Below, piece by piece: positions 29,231-46,633 of a stretch of 64,000 bases of DNA. Made by a program: the position numbers and the translations under genes. Source of the stretch: Eucalyptus grandis (Eukaryota; Streptophyta; Magnoliopsida; Myrtales; Myrtaceae); assembly GCF_016545825.1 (NCBI RefSeq), contig NC_052612.1, positions 4,154,001 to 4,218,000 on the forward strand, given 5' to 3'. Under the pieces are notes generated by a model that was not told the DNA's origin, made no database searches, and saw only the letters and a program-made list of their open reading frames with translations. Within the stretch, counting starts at the first letter, position 1; each line of letters starts with the position of its first letter.

Positions 29231-30588
29231 GGGAAATGGGTGCGGGCCCGCTCGAGTAGAACCTTTTTAATTTCCTTTCATAATTCCCCTACGTGGGAAC
29301 TTGTACATCTTTCTTAAGTCTGGCTTGTTTTTATTTTCAACATCGGTTCCGCTTGAGGAACTAACTTTTGAAAACACTTTTCCAAAATGTAAATCCACCT
29401 ATTAAATAAAGTTGAAAATATTTTGAGAGCATGAGGCGGTATCCCAAACCAGCCCGGTGATGCTATCCAACCATGAAAAAATATATCCAAGGAGAATACT
29501 GAGGGCTGGGCTTCCTCATGCTTTTTCTCCCCAAAAAAATATTTTGAAAATGAAAACTATTTCATCACCAAAAGCTCTTGTCAAAATAAGATGATAATTT
29601 GAGCATGTTTGTCTTTTAACTTTCTCACTTTGTGTCTAGCATCACAATCCCTTTTGATTTAGTGTGACAAAGGGGCATTTGAAACGGTACATCATGTGAA
29701 CTCACCAAACTTCAAAACACCTCTTCCAAGAAGACGGGGGCAAATAAAAAAGCATCACGTTTCAAAATGGTAAGTCCTATTCTCTGAACATAATTGTGAA
29801 AATGACATCCTCTCTCTTCCATCTACAGGAAACGAAAGATAAGACGTAATAGAAGGATGGGTTGTAATCAGGCACGAGCATATATCAAACTTGAAGCATG
29901 CATAGCATGATAGCTCATTCCCCACAGGCCCGGATGTCGCAAGTTCATTGGCGGGACTTCCAGCTTCAACAAGCCAAGAAGCACAAAAGGAAGGGATCTT
30001 CTCTTCCTTTGAATTGGCTACTTGTCAACGGGAAGAAATCTAGACAGTTGAAGCGATCTATAGCCCCACACCAAAATGACTTTGGAATCTAGAAACTTCC
30101 TATTCAGACGCATATTCTTCCAAGGAGTAATTGCCATCGAAATTGAGATTTGATTGTCCATCTCGATTCCATAGAAGCTTGAAGTACATGACTTTGCTCA
30201 ATGCCTAATGATGCTATAGTCAAAGGAGAAAAAATTCCACAGAAGGAAGGCGTTGAAGATGAATCAACAACCATCAATCATGCATACATGGCCATGAGTG
30301 AGGAAGGCCAATCGAAAGAAATGTCAAACTATGCCAAGATAAAAAAGGCTGTCATCGACATTCAAATATCCCTACGAGTCAGCAAATATAAACTTTGGAG
30401 AAGAGTAATTTGGTATCGTTTCCAATACTCCCAGTGTTTCTGAACTCACTTTTGACATGTTTTCTCCTATTGACAGGAAGCATAGGATTCAAGAAACAAG
30501 CTTAAAGGTTAATTTGGACAAATCAAGTGACCCATATCGATTTACCTAACTTGGTATAAAAGGACGTGTCGTCCTGGAGCCGGTTCGG
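29231..30588. other. Retrotransposon interior, no pol found
   Basis: I looked in all frames for the reverse transcriptase YxDD and integrase motifs and saw none. The sequence has many short frames on both strands and no domain I recognise. Confidence 0.55.
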
Positions 30589-31140
30589 TTAAATAAAAAA
30601 GGCAGCGGCCTACGGACACCGTCGGCGCCTCTAGTCGAGTGGTATCCGGGAAGAAGCAAAAAGGTCCGAAGTCGAGGGTTCGAATCCCGACGCGGCGAGT
30701 TAGCCGCTTGGTAAAAAATAAAAAAAAATTTTTTTTTTTTGCTTCCTTGCACTTGCAAATTACGAGAGAACAGGTGACCTAACAAAGCAAGAGACATAGG
30801 ACTTCATGTCCCCATCTCACTTCAAGTCCATCCAATCATTTGCAAACCAGTGAAGGGTAAAGTTGTATCGTTTCCATTATTCCCACTCTCGCTTTTGACG
30901 TATTTTCCCTATTGAGTTCAACATTGAATCAAAAAGCAAACTTGATGGTCAATATTGACCAAGTGAGGTTTGTGGAAATGACCCGCATCAAATTCACCTC
31001 TTCGTGTAAAAGGACGCGTCATCCGGAGCAAGAATAATCGACCTAACGAATCACATGAGGACTTCGTGTCCCCCTCTGTTCACCCAATGTTGCAAACCGG
31101 TGAAGGGTAAAGTTGTATCGCTTCCAATTATTCGACTCTT
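30412..31140. repeat. Direct repeat of a retrotransposon-internal segment (2-3 partial copies)
   Basis: The motif series GTATCGTTTCCAATA, TTTTGACRTRTTTTC, CCTATTGA, then AAAAGGACGYGTC, ACCTAAC and GGACTTCRTGTCCCC occurs from 30412 (interrupted by the SINE-like insert), again from about 30860, with a third partial start at about 31108. The period is 250-270 bp without the insert. Confidence 0.6.
30589..30760. mobile_element. tRNA-derived SINE-like insertion
   Basis: It contains a pol III B-box match GGTTCGAATCC (about 30679-30689) with an A-box-like CTCTAGTCGAGTGGTATC about 47 bases upstream, then GACGCGGCGAGTTAGCCGC and an A-rich and T-run tail (30714-30740). It interrupts a sequence that is continuous at about 31005-31050 (AAAAGGACGCGTCATCCGGAGC then GACCTAAC), so it looks inserted. 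The anticodon region is not a proper tRNA arm, which makes a functional tRNA gene unlikely. Borders are approximate. Confidence 0.45.
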
Positions 31141-33129
31141 AAAAGAGTTCATGACTAACACATTCCCTCTTATTTATTGCGAGAGTCACTTGATAAAACA
31201 AATAAAAATCAATGAGAGGCATGACAAACTCTCCCAAACAAAATGGCGTCTCAAGTAATCGCCAAAGCAAATGACAGAAAATCTTCAGGCCTCAACTCAC
31301 ATTTGATTTTGGCCAACTAATTGATCTACTTGTACATCTTCTCTTCTACAGGGGCAAAAGCAGAGATGTCCAATCAGATTCCCAATCCTTGGCTGATCAT
31401 TCATGTGTCATATCCCTAATCAATAGGGACAACCATCGACACCCATTTGCGAATAACCCTTTTGATGTTCAAAATCTAACATATTTGGAAACACCATTAT
31501 GTTAGCTCCTAAAGTTGTCAATAGGGTCTTTTTTGAGTCAAAACCATTCACTTGTTTTGAAGAGTTCAAACTCCATCATATTCAAAATGTTGCATGTCAT
31601 TTCCAGATGAATTCTGCATGATGATTTTGCCTGTCTAAGTCACTGATTCCACTGAGGATTATTAGAATAGACATCTAAGCAAAGAATACAAGATTAATTG
31701 AGCATGCTGGATGAGGTGCGTCAGAATGATGAAAGGCAGCCATATCCTACACACAGTCCCCCATCTATACACTTGTGAGATGAGTGCGAGAAGATTCCAT
31801 GGCTGCGGGGTAAAGAGTTCTCTCGCGAATGGTACGATAACCAAAACAGTGAGAGGCATTTCATTGCTCACCCCATTGAGCCCCATACACCGGTGAAGCT
31901 TCTCTCATACCCCGTCAAGAACCACCCCACACTGGGGTAGATCGGAGGCGAAACAGCATCACAAGGTGAGAAGAGAGATAGAAATTTTCTTGCTCGCACT
32001 TGCATCAATCTTCGGGTGTCTTTATTGCATATGGACACTCACGTTAATTTAAGTGCCCTAGAGTCATGAAGAGCAATTCTTTCTTTACGCACTTGTATCT
32101 ATTGTACAACTCAATTGAGTCTGTAAATTCACCCTCACGTGGAGGCAAAGCAGAAGCTACTGCCGTTTGAGCAGCATAATCCGACAAAAGATGAAGACTC
32201 AATAGTCTAACAAAGGCGTTTGCTTGAACTTGTCAAGATCAGCTCTCCAACGACAAGAATGAAAAAACATGAGCATAAAAAAGCAGTGTACCTGGTAAAA
32301 GCAAGGTCAATGCCCATAAAAAGAACTTGAATAAAAATAGGGGCATGAAAAAGCGGTGTGCCTGGTAAAAGCAAGGCCAATGTCCCCGTCAAAAATGCAA
32401 CCAAGAAAATGTTGCTGTTGTGGTCCATAGAACCTCCATTTGACAAAGTGAGAAGAAAGACGGTGACAAATGCCAAGACAATCACCAGCTCTCACCTTTT
32501 TACACATGAATCAAGTCTACATTGCATCCCATTGTAAAAGTCTCTTCAGACTAGGGGCACTTCAATTAATGTAGGATTTCATATGTGCATAAGCATCGCT
32601 CGAAGAAGTACGAGCAAGATTACTCTATCTCTTTTCGCAGGGTTCTTGACTTGCAAACCCGGAGATGATCGTGCAACATTTTCGTTCATGAGCCTTGACC
32701 TCGATGGTCCCATTTGATGAGCTATTGACCAAGTCTTCATCACAATTTCAACAAAGACCTCTCACATTGGTAAAGTCGTACCACTTGCGAGAATACTCGG
32801 ACCCTGTTGACATGATGACAAAGTGAGATAGTGTGGTCCTTATAAATCCTGCATCAATGGTCGGGATAGCCTTTTCCATGAGAGTGAGCGGAAAGTCCTT
32901 TCGGGCGAAAGTCCCTCATCCGGCATGCTCAAGACATCTACATTCTAAATGAAGGTTGTCTTTCAAAATCTTCCCCGGGAAATCAAAAGATGCAGAATCG
33001 ACAAAATTATCATGCATGAATCTCATTTGAACTCATGAATTTACAGCATATACAATCATGTGTGCATATTGTGCAAATAGCATACATACTCTCGAGAGAT
33101 CGTAGATATTGCCGGTAAGCATATCCTAT
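31141..33129. other. Retrotransposon interior, non-coding
   Basis: No gene seen. A local duplication near 32268-32390 repeats GTGTACCTGGTAAAAGCAAG and GTGTGCCTGGTAAAAGCAAG about 75 bases apart. Confidence 0.5.
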
Positions 33130-33858
33130 CCACATTTGTCTTAAGGTACCTACCACTTTGTCTAGGTACTCTCTTCTTGACACTCAACCTATTCAAGTTG
33201 TCCCTTGAGTTTCGATGCTTACTTCAATTGTCTTAGCATCCTATTGTCTTTGAGTATTCACCACTTCGCCGGGTTACTCCATTTTCGACACTCGACTGTT
33301 CGAGTTGTCCCCAGTATTGATACTTATGACTGACCAAGTATCCCTTTATCGTTGAATACCTATCCACTTTATCGTTGAATACCTATTCGAATTGTCCTTG
33401 TTGTCTAGGTATCCCCATTGTTTTTTTAGTACCGGCCACCGTTCGGATACTCCATTTTCATGACACTCGACCTGTTCGAGTTATCCCCAAAGTATTTATA
33501 CTTGTGACTGATCAAGTATCCCTTTATCATTGAATACCTACTGCTGTCGGAATATCCCCGTATCGTCAAATACCCACTGTTGTCCGGGTACTTCCTTTTC
33601 ATGACACTCAACCTGCCCGAGTTGTCCCCAAATAATATAGCAGCTGTTCAAGCATTCCATTGCTTTTCTTGGCACCGCCGCCCAGGTATGTTTTCTTACA
33701 CTTGGACCAACTGAGTAGTCCCAGGTTGTATCATTAAATACTTGTGTTCATCCAAGTATTCCAGTACTTTGTACACCTGTGGCTATCCAGGTGTTCCACC
33801 CCTTTTAAGTGCCTGCGGCCATCCAGGTAAGCCTTGTGCTACACTCAAATTTATGTTG
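33130..33858. repeat. Degenerate tandem repeats, block 1
   Basis: Irregular repeats around GACACTCGACCTGTTCGAGTT and GTATCCCTTTATCGTTGAATA recur at 33270-33340, 33340-33400, 33460-33540 and 33545-33640. They are more decayed than the three blocks that follow. Confidence 0.6.
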
Positions 33859-34545
33859 CCAGGAGGTGGAAGACCTTCACGAATATGTGAGGCACGCCCT
33901 CAATATTCCCAATTACCAGGAGGTGAGAGACCTTCATGAAAATGCGAGGCACGCCCTCGATATTCCCATTACCAGAAGGTGAGAGACCTTCACGAATATG
34001 CGAGGCACGCCCTCGATATTCCTATTACCAGGAGGTGAGAGACCTTCACGAATATCCCAGGTACGTCCTCGATATTCCCTTTTACCAGGAGGTGAGAGAC
34101 CTTCACGAATATCTTAGGCACGCCCTCGATATTCCCAATTACCAGGAGGTGAGAGACCTTCATGAATATCTAAGGTACGTCCTCGATATTCCCAACTACC
34201 AGGAGGTGAGAGACCTTCATGAATATCTCAGGTACGTCCTCGATATTCCCCTTTACCAGGAGGTGAGAGACCTTCACGAATATGCGGGGCACGCCCTCAA
34301 TATTCCCATTACCAGGAGGTGAGAGATCTTCATGAATATGCGAGGCACACCCTCGATATTCCCTTTACCAGGAGGTGAGAGACCTTCACGAATATGTGAG
34401 GCACGTCCTCGATATTCCCAATTACCAGGAGGTGAGAGACCTTCACGAATATCCCAGGTACGTCCTCGATATTCCCACTACTAGGAGGTGAGAGACCTTC
34501 ACGTATATGCAAGACCCATCCTTGATATTTCCACACGAATATCTC
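33859..34545. repeat. Tandem repeat block 2: about 12 x 57 bp
   Basis: Each unit contains CCAGGAGGTGAGAGACCTTC then ACGAATATG and GGCACGCCCTCGATATTCCC. The 57-base period is a multiple of three, so one frame stays open as a 19-residue repeat (YQEVRDLHEY...). I regard that frame as a by-product of the period, not a gene. Confidence 0.92.
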
Positions 34546-34570
34546 AGGTATGCCTTGATTCTTCCTTCAG

Positions 34571-34920
34571 AGTTTGTACCTGTGATCATCCAGGTACCCC
34601 TTCGATGCTTGTGATCATCCAGGTATCCCCCAAAGAGTTTGTACCTATGATCGTCCAGGTACCCCTTCGATACTTGTGATCATCCAGGTATCCCCAAAGA
34701 GTTTGTACCTGTGATCGTCCAGGTACCCCTTCGATACTTGTGATCATCCAGGTATCCCCAAAGAGTTTGTACCTGTGATCGTCCAGGTACCCCTTCGATA
34801 CTTGTGATCATCCAAGTATCCCCAAGAGTTTGTACCTGTGATCGTCCAGGTACCCCTTCGATACTTGTGATCATCCAAGTATCTCCAAGAGTTTGTACTT
34901 GTGATCATCCAAGTACTATC
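34571..34920. repeat. Tandem repeat block 3: about 6 x 64 bp
   Basis: Units start AGTTTGTACCTGTGATC at 34571, 34636, 34700, 34764, 34827 and 34890. Each holds two half-units built on TGTGATCRTCCAGGTA, suggesting an older 32-base origin. Confidence 0.9.
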
Positions 34921-34949
34921 TCCCAACAAACGGATGCCCCGAGAAAGGT

Positions 34950-35740
34950 CGGTGCATCTCCCGTCAAGGCGACCGAAGAAAGGTTCGGTCCCGGAAAAGT
35001 AATTCCCCGTCAAGGCGACCGAAGAAAGGTTCGGGTCCTAGACAAACCAACTTATTGCTCTAACAGGCGACCGAAGAAAGGTTCGGGTCCTGGAAAAGCA
35101 ATTCCTCGTCAAGGCGACCGAAGAAAGGTTCGGGTCCTAGACAAACCAACTTATTGCTCTAACAGGCGACCGAAGAAAGGTTCGGGTCCTGGAAAAGCAA
35201 TTCCCCGTCAAGGTGACCGAAGAAAGGTTCGGGTCCTAGACAAACCAACTTATTGCTCTAACAGGCGACCAAGAAATGTTCGGGTCCTGGAAAAGCAATT
35301 CCCGTCAAGGCGACCGAAGAAAGGTTCGGGTCCTAGACAAACCAACTTATTGCTCTAACAAAGCCGAAGAAAGGTTCGGGTCTGGAAAAGCAATTCCCCG
35401 TCAAGGCGACCGAAGAAAGGTTCGGGTCCTAGACAAACCAACTTATTGCTCTAACAAGCGACCAAGAAAGGTTCGGGTCCCTGGAAAAGCAATTCCCGTC
35501 AAGGCGACCGAAGAAAGGTTCGGGTCCTAGACAAACTAACTTATTGCTCTAACAGGCGACCAAGAAAGGTTCGGGTCCCGAAAAGTAATTCCCGTCAAGG
35601 CGACCGAAGAAAGGTTCGGATCCTAGACAACCCACTTTTTGCTCTAACAAAGGCAACCGAAGAAAGGTTCGGGTCCTAGACAAACCACTTATTGCTCCAA
35701 TAGGCGACCGAAGAATGGTTCGGGTCCTAGAGAAGCAATC
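34950..35740. repeat. Tandem repeat block 4: about 8 x 97 bp, two alternating half-units
   Basis: The core CGACCGAAGAAAGGTTCGGG recurs about 16 times. It is followed alternately by TCCTAGACAAACCAACTTAT and by TCCTGGAAAAGCAATTCCCC, giving a higher-order repeat of about 97 bases. The block ends about 260 bases before the 3' LTR. Confidence 0.92.
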
Positions 35741-35984
35741 TCCTCATGCAACAGTAAGATGATGCCTTGATACTTGCCAAAACTCGGGGTTCACACCCTA
35801 TCTCACTCACTCCCGGTAAGTAACTACATTATCTTCTTATCCTGTCTTAGTATATGTAATGTTATATTGCTCATTTTCTGCATAGGACAATAGGTGCCAA
35901 ATAAAACATAATCTATTGCATATGTATAGACAAAATTTAGGTATCGGGTTTGTCTTTGAATGCAACCTCTGCGAACTCACCTTC

Positions 35985-35997
35985 AAAGAGCGGCAGC
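35985..35997 (+). promoter_or_regulatory. Weak polypurine tract candidate before the 3' LTR
   Basis: AAAGAGCGGCAG lies just before the 3' LTR. It is short and interrupted. The first bases of this LTR (ATTTGACACC against TGTTGACACC) also look altered. Confidence 0.35.
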
Positions 35998-38082
35998 ATT
36001 TGACACCTAAAATTTTGATTAGGTTTAATTAGGTCTTAATTTCTTTTATTTTTCCTTTTTTAGATAATAAATAACAAATAACAAAAACAACAAAAAAATA
36101 ATAAAAAAAAAAAGAAAGAAAAATTGCAAAAACAGCAGCCCCCCTTTTTCTTCACGTGGGCTCGTGCGGCTTTCTCCCACCCCCCCCTTCTCCTCTTCTT
36201 CTTCCTTCTTCTCCCTTCTTCCCCCTACGCCTCCGCAACTCACGCGCTCGAAGACAACCTATGGCCGAGGAGGGTAGGCCGACGTCGGCCGGAGATGACA
36301 GATCTCGGGCGCCATTAATGGCCGCCTTCAATGCCGAGCACGCTTTGTTGGAGGAAAGCGAGGATGGGGCGCCGGTTCGGCCGCGGTGTCCGTTCGGCGT
36401 GCGAAGACCGGCGGCCGAATCCCCGTCGACCGGCCACCCCTCGCCTATAAATAGCGGGGCACCACCTCCGTCGAAGGACACGGCGAACTCGGAGATCTTC
36501 CCTTGAGAGACTTCGGGGAGGATTAAAGAGCGAGCACGCGAGAGATCGGGTCGCGAAGCTCGAACGACCTCCCTCCGAGACTTCGGGAGGCCGGCGGCAA
36601 GCGAACCCGAGGGGAGATCCGAGTGGGTGGAGGCTTAGCGAGAGGGAAACCGAGTAAGGGGGGCCCGGCGTGAGGGGTTGAACGAGGTCGATCCGGAGGA
36701 GAGGGGGGCCGAGCGAAGAGGTTAAATCACGAGTGTGAGAGGGCGAGAGAAGCCGAAGGAGAGAGGGTCGGATTCGAAGGAGAAAGGGAGAGGGATCGGT
36801 CGGTCGCGCCCGACACCCCACTCGCGCCTTCCGAGCGCTCCCGACCACCCCGACGCTGTTGCTGCGACCGATTCGCCCAAAGTCGCACCCGAGAGGAGCC
36901 GAGGGGCCGCCGTCTCGCCCCGTCGTCCCGACCACCACCGTTTGCCGCCACGTCCCGCCGTTGCTACGCCCGTGTAAACGCGACGCATCTCCACCCGAAC
37001 CGCCGCACCGCGTCCCGCCGAGTAGTCGGCCGTTGCTATCTTCCCGTCGCCGCCGCGTCCATTCCGTCGCCCGTCATCGCCGCCGCCGTCGCCATCTCGT
37101 CCGGTGATGTTTCGGTCTCCATAAGCGCCGCGAGTAGAGAGAGGTGAGAGAGAGAGGTCGCGCCGCGGAGCCCGGTCGGCGAAACCCGCTAATCGGGTAG
37201 GGTTTGGCGGGTCGGGTCGTGGGCCGGGCGTCGGGTCTCTCGGGTCCGTTGGGCCGGTTGCGTGTGGGCCGATCTCCCGCGGGCTTGAGGATGGGTGTCC
37301 CTTATTCGTGGGCCGCGATTAAAAGAAAAATGAAAAAAAGCTCGAGTCGGGCCCGCTTGCGGGCCCGTCCGCGTTGGGCGGACGGCCGGTCGGACCCAAC
37401 CCGGGATCCGACCCGGTTCGTTTTATATTATAATATAAAATAATATTTAAAAATAAAAAAAAAAAAAAAATTATTTTAATTCCGTAAAACCGAAAAATGT
37501 TTTAAAAATGTTAAAAAATGTTTTATTTTCCAAAATATTAAAAAATGTTTTATTTTCTAAAAAAATCGAAAAAATCAAAAATATTTCATATTTTCCAAAA
37601 AAAAAGCCAAAAATTCAGAAAAAGCCAAAAAGACTTGCATTTTTCCAAAAAATACCAAAAAACCCCAAAAAAATCCCTTTTGTGTCCAAAAATTAGAAAA
37701 TGACTCAAAAAATGTTTTTCCTCCCAAAAATGCATGGAAAATCTCTCGACATCCAAAAAGTCTTAGGGTTTAAACAAGATTAGGTACCGAAAGGGCATTA
37801 GTGATTAACTAGTGTAATCAAGTCCCCGATCCTAATTTCTCTAGTTGCGCAGGAGCGAGTATTTCTCCCGATACTTCGCTTGGGTTTCTAATCGACCCAC
37901 TCCAAATCGATTAGTGGCGACTCCATTTTAAAAATTAATTTATAGGTTAAAAACTCAAACTATTAAAGTCGTGAATTGGTGGACTTGGGAGAGTCCGGGC
38001 ATAACTAATTTCAGCCGAGCCATTAGCCTCCTTAGGCACTCGTACCCGATTGCGGGCGCCCAGAAAAAAAGCGGTCGCGACA
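35998..38082 (+). repeat. 3' LTR
   Basis: About 2085 bp, collinear with the 5' LTR and differing by scattered substitutions and many 1-10-base indels, mostly in the GC-rich middle. It includes the second TATA box at 36446-36453. It ends GCGACA and is followed by GACAT. Confidence 0.88.
36446..36453 (+). promoter_or_regulatory. TATA box of the 3' LTR
   Basis: TATAAATA in the same context as in the 5' LTR. If active it would direct transcription rightward, antisense to reductase copy 4. Confidence 0.6.
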
Positions 38083-38087
38083 GACAT
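38083..38087. repeat. 5-bp target-site duplication, right (GACAT)
   Basis: Partner of 24671-24675. The host spacer continues with GTAACCAAATGATGATTTGG, matching about 42290-42308 beside copy 5. Confidence 0.85.
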
Positions 38088-38820
38088 GTAACCAAATGAT
38101 GATTTGGTCCGACAGACATACGAAAAATTGAGTAATCGAAGCTAATTCTAGGTATCAATTTGAAGAGAAGATGAAACAGCTTTAAGAGTTTGCTACGAAG
38201 AAAAGAAAAGAAGACAAGTAGGAACAGAGAGAATATAGATTTAAAAAACGGTTTCTTCTTTTCAGAATAGAGAAATCATTTTCTTCCTTGTGAAGTATCA
38301 TTATTTTTCTCGACTGAGAAGTCTTTTCAACAGATCATCTACTTTCAGCAAGTCAAACATATTGACCTTTGGAAGATCGTGTCATGAAAATCCTTTCCAC
38401 AAAAACAAAGACACCCTCAAAATCGCTTCGACTGTTCACATTTCCGCGCTAGTCAAAATGGGTCGATCTCTCAAACCAATTTATTGAAAGGCGACCATGC
38501 ATAGTAAAGGAAGATAGATTTATATTGACCTCTTAGAAAGGCATAGCAGGAACTTTTATACCCAATGCAGAGAAGATATCCTCCGAAAGCATAACAGAGC
38601 ATTCGCACCCAAAAGTGCAGTAAGCGGGAAACTACTAGCTTCTGTTTCCCCACCATTGCTACCAGAAAACAACCCCATGCCCCTTCTTATACGAGACACA
38701 TTTGCACTCAAATGTCCTTTGTATCATAACGGCAATGCAAAGACGAACGGAAAACAACTTTCAGAAGCACGAGGCAAGATAAGACTATGCCGATGAAAAA
38801 AAAATGTACAGAAAGCTGAA
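38088..38820. other. Spacer and 3' flank of copy 4, no gene
   Basis: 38088-38500 matches 42290-42700 and, more loosely, 8130-8560 and 14160-14560. 38490-38820 matches the 3' flanks of copies 2 and 3 and probably contains the 3'-UTR of copy 4. Confidence 0.6.

Positions 38821-40693
<1,873 letters not shown>

Positions 40694-40732
<39 letters not shown>
40694..40732 (-). repeat. (GA)n microsatellite abutting the copy 4 start codon
   Basis: Thirty-nine bases of CT/GA, the longest of the series, directly before the ATG. Confidence 0.9.
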
Positions 40733-40735
<3 letters not shown>

Positions 40736-40890
40736 GATTTGATTGGGGAGATACATGGCCAAATATTGCACGTACACTTATAGGGAAGACGGGTGATGAA
40801 ATATGCAGACGTCGGTGATGTGTGCCTTTGCGTCATCGGCATGTCTTACGTGTGCCGTTGTGTCATCCAAGATGATGACGGTGGATTGTG
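40733..40890 (-). promoter_or_regulatory. Copy 4 promoter
   Basis: CTATAA is at 40778-40783 and TTACGTGTG near 40847 (plus-strand reading). One TGACG half-site remains in GATGATGACGGTGG at 40871-40884; its inverted partner is missing because of the same roughly 50-base deletion as in copy 2. Confidence 0.5.
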
Positions 40891-43035
40891 GGCTGCAATT
40901 TCCGTTTCAAAGAAATGGGCAACCGGTTGAAATATAAACAATATATTATTATATTTGCTAATCTTAATTAATTCAACGAGGAAACTAGATAAAAACAATA
41001 GATACAATATAATGAAGCCTGAAGGTTTTGTTTTCTTATTTTATTTAAGGAATAATATAATCATCGTTCCTTTATTTTTGTCCGAAAGTCAAAATCAAAA
41101 TCATCCTTCTTTCTTTTATTTATTTATTTTTTAAACACGTCCCTCAAATATTTGAGTATAGTCCTTCTGTTATATTTTTTCCCTTACCGATTGATTTTTG
41201 TTGACATGGATTACAGAATTAATGATATAGACGCCGATGGATAATGTGTCATGCTGAAATACATATGTCATGTCATGATTTACTGAAAATTATTGTAAGT
41301 CAAAAAGGCACCACATCAAACAATATTAAAAGATAAAAACCAAAATTGAAAAAGAAAAAGAGATAGAGGATCTTCGTCGTAGCCATGAGCTCAAGCTCTA
41401 AGCTTGCAGCAACCATGGTCGTGGCACCCACAGCAACTAGAGTTTCGAATTGGGAAGCTCGAGATCATGGCTACTTGAGATAAGCTCAGGGTCACGGTGG
41501 CTCAATTGGTGGTCGTAAATGGTTACAAATCATAGTTTTTGTATTAATATGGATGTTTTGTGGGTTTTCTTCAAGTTTATCATTTTTGTTATTTTATTTT
41601 TATTATACTCACATTTAAGAAATTTTACTTTGAGAGATTAAAGGAAATCCCGATAATTGAGATTTCATTCCAAATTTCCCAAAGAAATAGGATGAACAAT
41701 TTATATTGTTCCTTTACTTATACTATTAACTTATTTGTTCTTTCGAAGAACTTTTTATAGGACTTTATGCTTCATATTTGATGAAGTGGCATGTCACATA
41801 ATGCTCAAGCATGTATAAATTACTCCACCTTTCACCCGTCCTTAAGCCTACCTTAACAGTTTTTCTTTCATGTAGATTTCTAGAGAATTATGGTTCTTGA
41901 AATATAAAGAGAATGTTTAGTAAATTCCTATCATTTCCAGCAGTTAAAAAACCATTTGCATTTCTGAAAATTACGTCAGAATTTTAGCTGAAGAAATCTT
42001 TTTTTTTTCTTTTTTTTTTGTCCTTTTTAGGAAGCTTTTGTCTTCTCTCTGAATAGACTCGTGAAGTGGAGAAACCGGATCCTGCTACTCAAGTTTTATG
42101 ATGACTTTTCTTTACATAAAAATTTTCTCCATTCCAAAAGAACAATCAAAGAGGGATACGCTAAAGTGGGAAAAAAGGAAGAGGGAAAGAAAGGTCATCA
42201 TAAAATTAAGGATAAGAACATCCTAAATTGGCCTTTCCACACCTCTTGTATGATCCTCCTAAAATGTGCATCATATAGCCGAGCGACATATAACCAAATC
42301 ATGATTTGGTCCGACAGACATTTGACAAATTGAGTAATCGAAGCTAATTCTAGGTATCAATTTGATGAGAAGATGAAATAGCTTTAAGAGTTTGCTACGA
42401 AGAAAAGAAAAGAAGACAAGTAGGAACAGAGAGAATATAGATTTAAAAAACGGTTTCTTCTTTTCAGAATAGAGAAATCATTTTCCTCATTGTGAAGTAT
42501 CATTATTTTTCTCGACTGAAAAGTCTTTTCAACAGATCATCTAATTTCAGCAAATCAAACATATTGACCTTCGGAAGAACGTGTCATGAAAATCCTTTCC
42601 ATGAAAGCAAAGACACCCTCAAAATCACTTCGATTATTCACATTTTCGCGCTAGTCAAAATGGTTCGATCTCTCAAACCAATTTATTTAAAGACGACCAT
42701 GCATAGTAAAGGAAGATACATTTATATTGATCTCTTAGAAAGGCATAGCAGGAAATTTTATACCCAATGCAGAGAACATATCCTCTGAAAGCATAACAGA
42801 GCATGTGCACCCAAAAGTACAGTAAGCCAGAAACTACAACCCCGTTTCCCAACATTGCTACCAGAAAACAACCCCATGTCCCTTCTTATACAAGACACAT
42901 TTTGCTGTCAAATTTTCTTTGTATCATCGCCAGAAAAAGAAACCACCTCTATGTTCTCGCATAACAATACGGCCATGCAAAGACAGATAGAAATCAACAT
43001 GAGACTATGCCGTTGAAAAAGTACAGAAAGCGGAC
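40891..43035. other. Upstream region of copy 4 and spacer to copy 5, no gene
   Basis: Collinear with 23.28-24.67 kb, followed after GCGACAT by the segment equivalent to 38.09-38.82 kb. It therefore shows the uninterrupted spacer into which the LTR element inserted on the other side. The end (42720-43035) is the 3' flank of copy 5, more diverged than the others. Confidence 0.6.

Positions 43036-46633
<3,598 letters not shown>

Larger units (their letters stand above)
24676..38082 (+). mobile_element. 13.4-kb LTR retrotransposon, gag only, Tat/Ogre-like (TR-GAG type)
   Basis: Two LTRs (24676-26778 and about 35998-38082) begin near TGTTGACACC and end GCGGTCGCGACA, with a 5-bp target duplication. 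After the left LTR comes a primer-binding-like TTGGCGACTCAGCTGGGGA, a form I associate with the Tat/Ogre Gypsy lineage. The only protein remnant is a broken gag at 27678-29230. I find no protease, reverse transcriptase, RNase H or integrase in the remaining 6.8 kb, which is instead non-coding and ends in several tandem repeat arrays. The element therefore needs enzymes from elsewhere and fits the class of terminal-repeat elements with only GAG. It sits in the spacer between reductase copies 3 and 4. Confidence 0.85.

Noticed and set aside
30600..30715. Functional tRNA gene
   Set aside because: Only the B-box and an A-box-like part fit; the anticodon arm does not fold well and an A/T tail follows, so a SINE-like origin is preferred.
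34804..35530. Lys/Arg-rich repeat frame (RPKKGSGPGKAIPRQ-like)
   Set aside because: It is a chance frame across the 97-bp tandem repeat; the frame breaks between units.
33859..35740. Possible CRISPR-like array
   Set aside because: Units are directly adjacent head-to-tail repeats without unique spacers, inside a plant LTR element.
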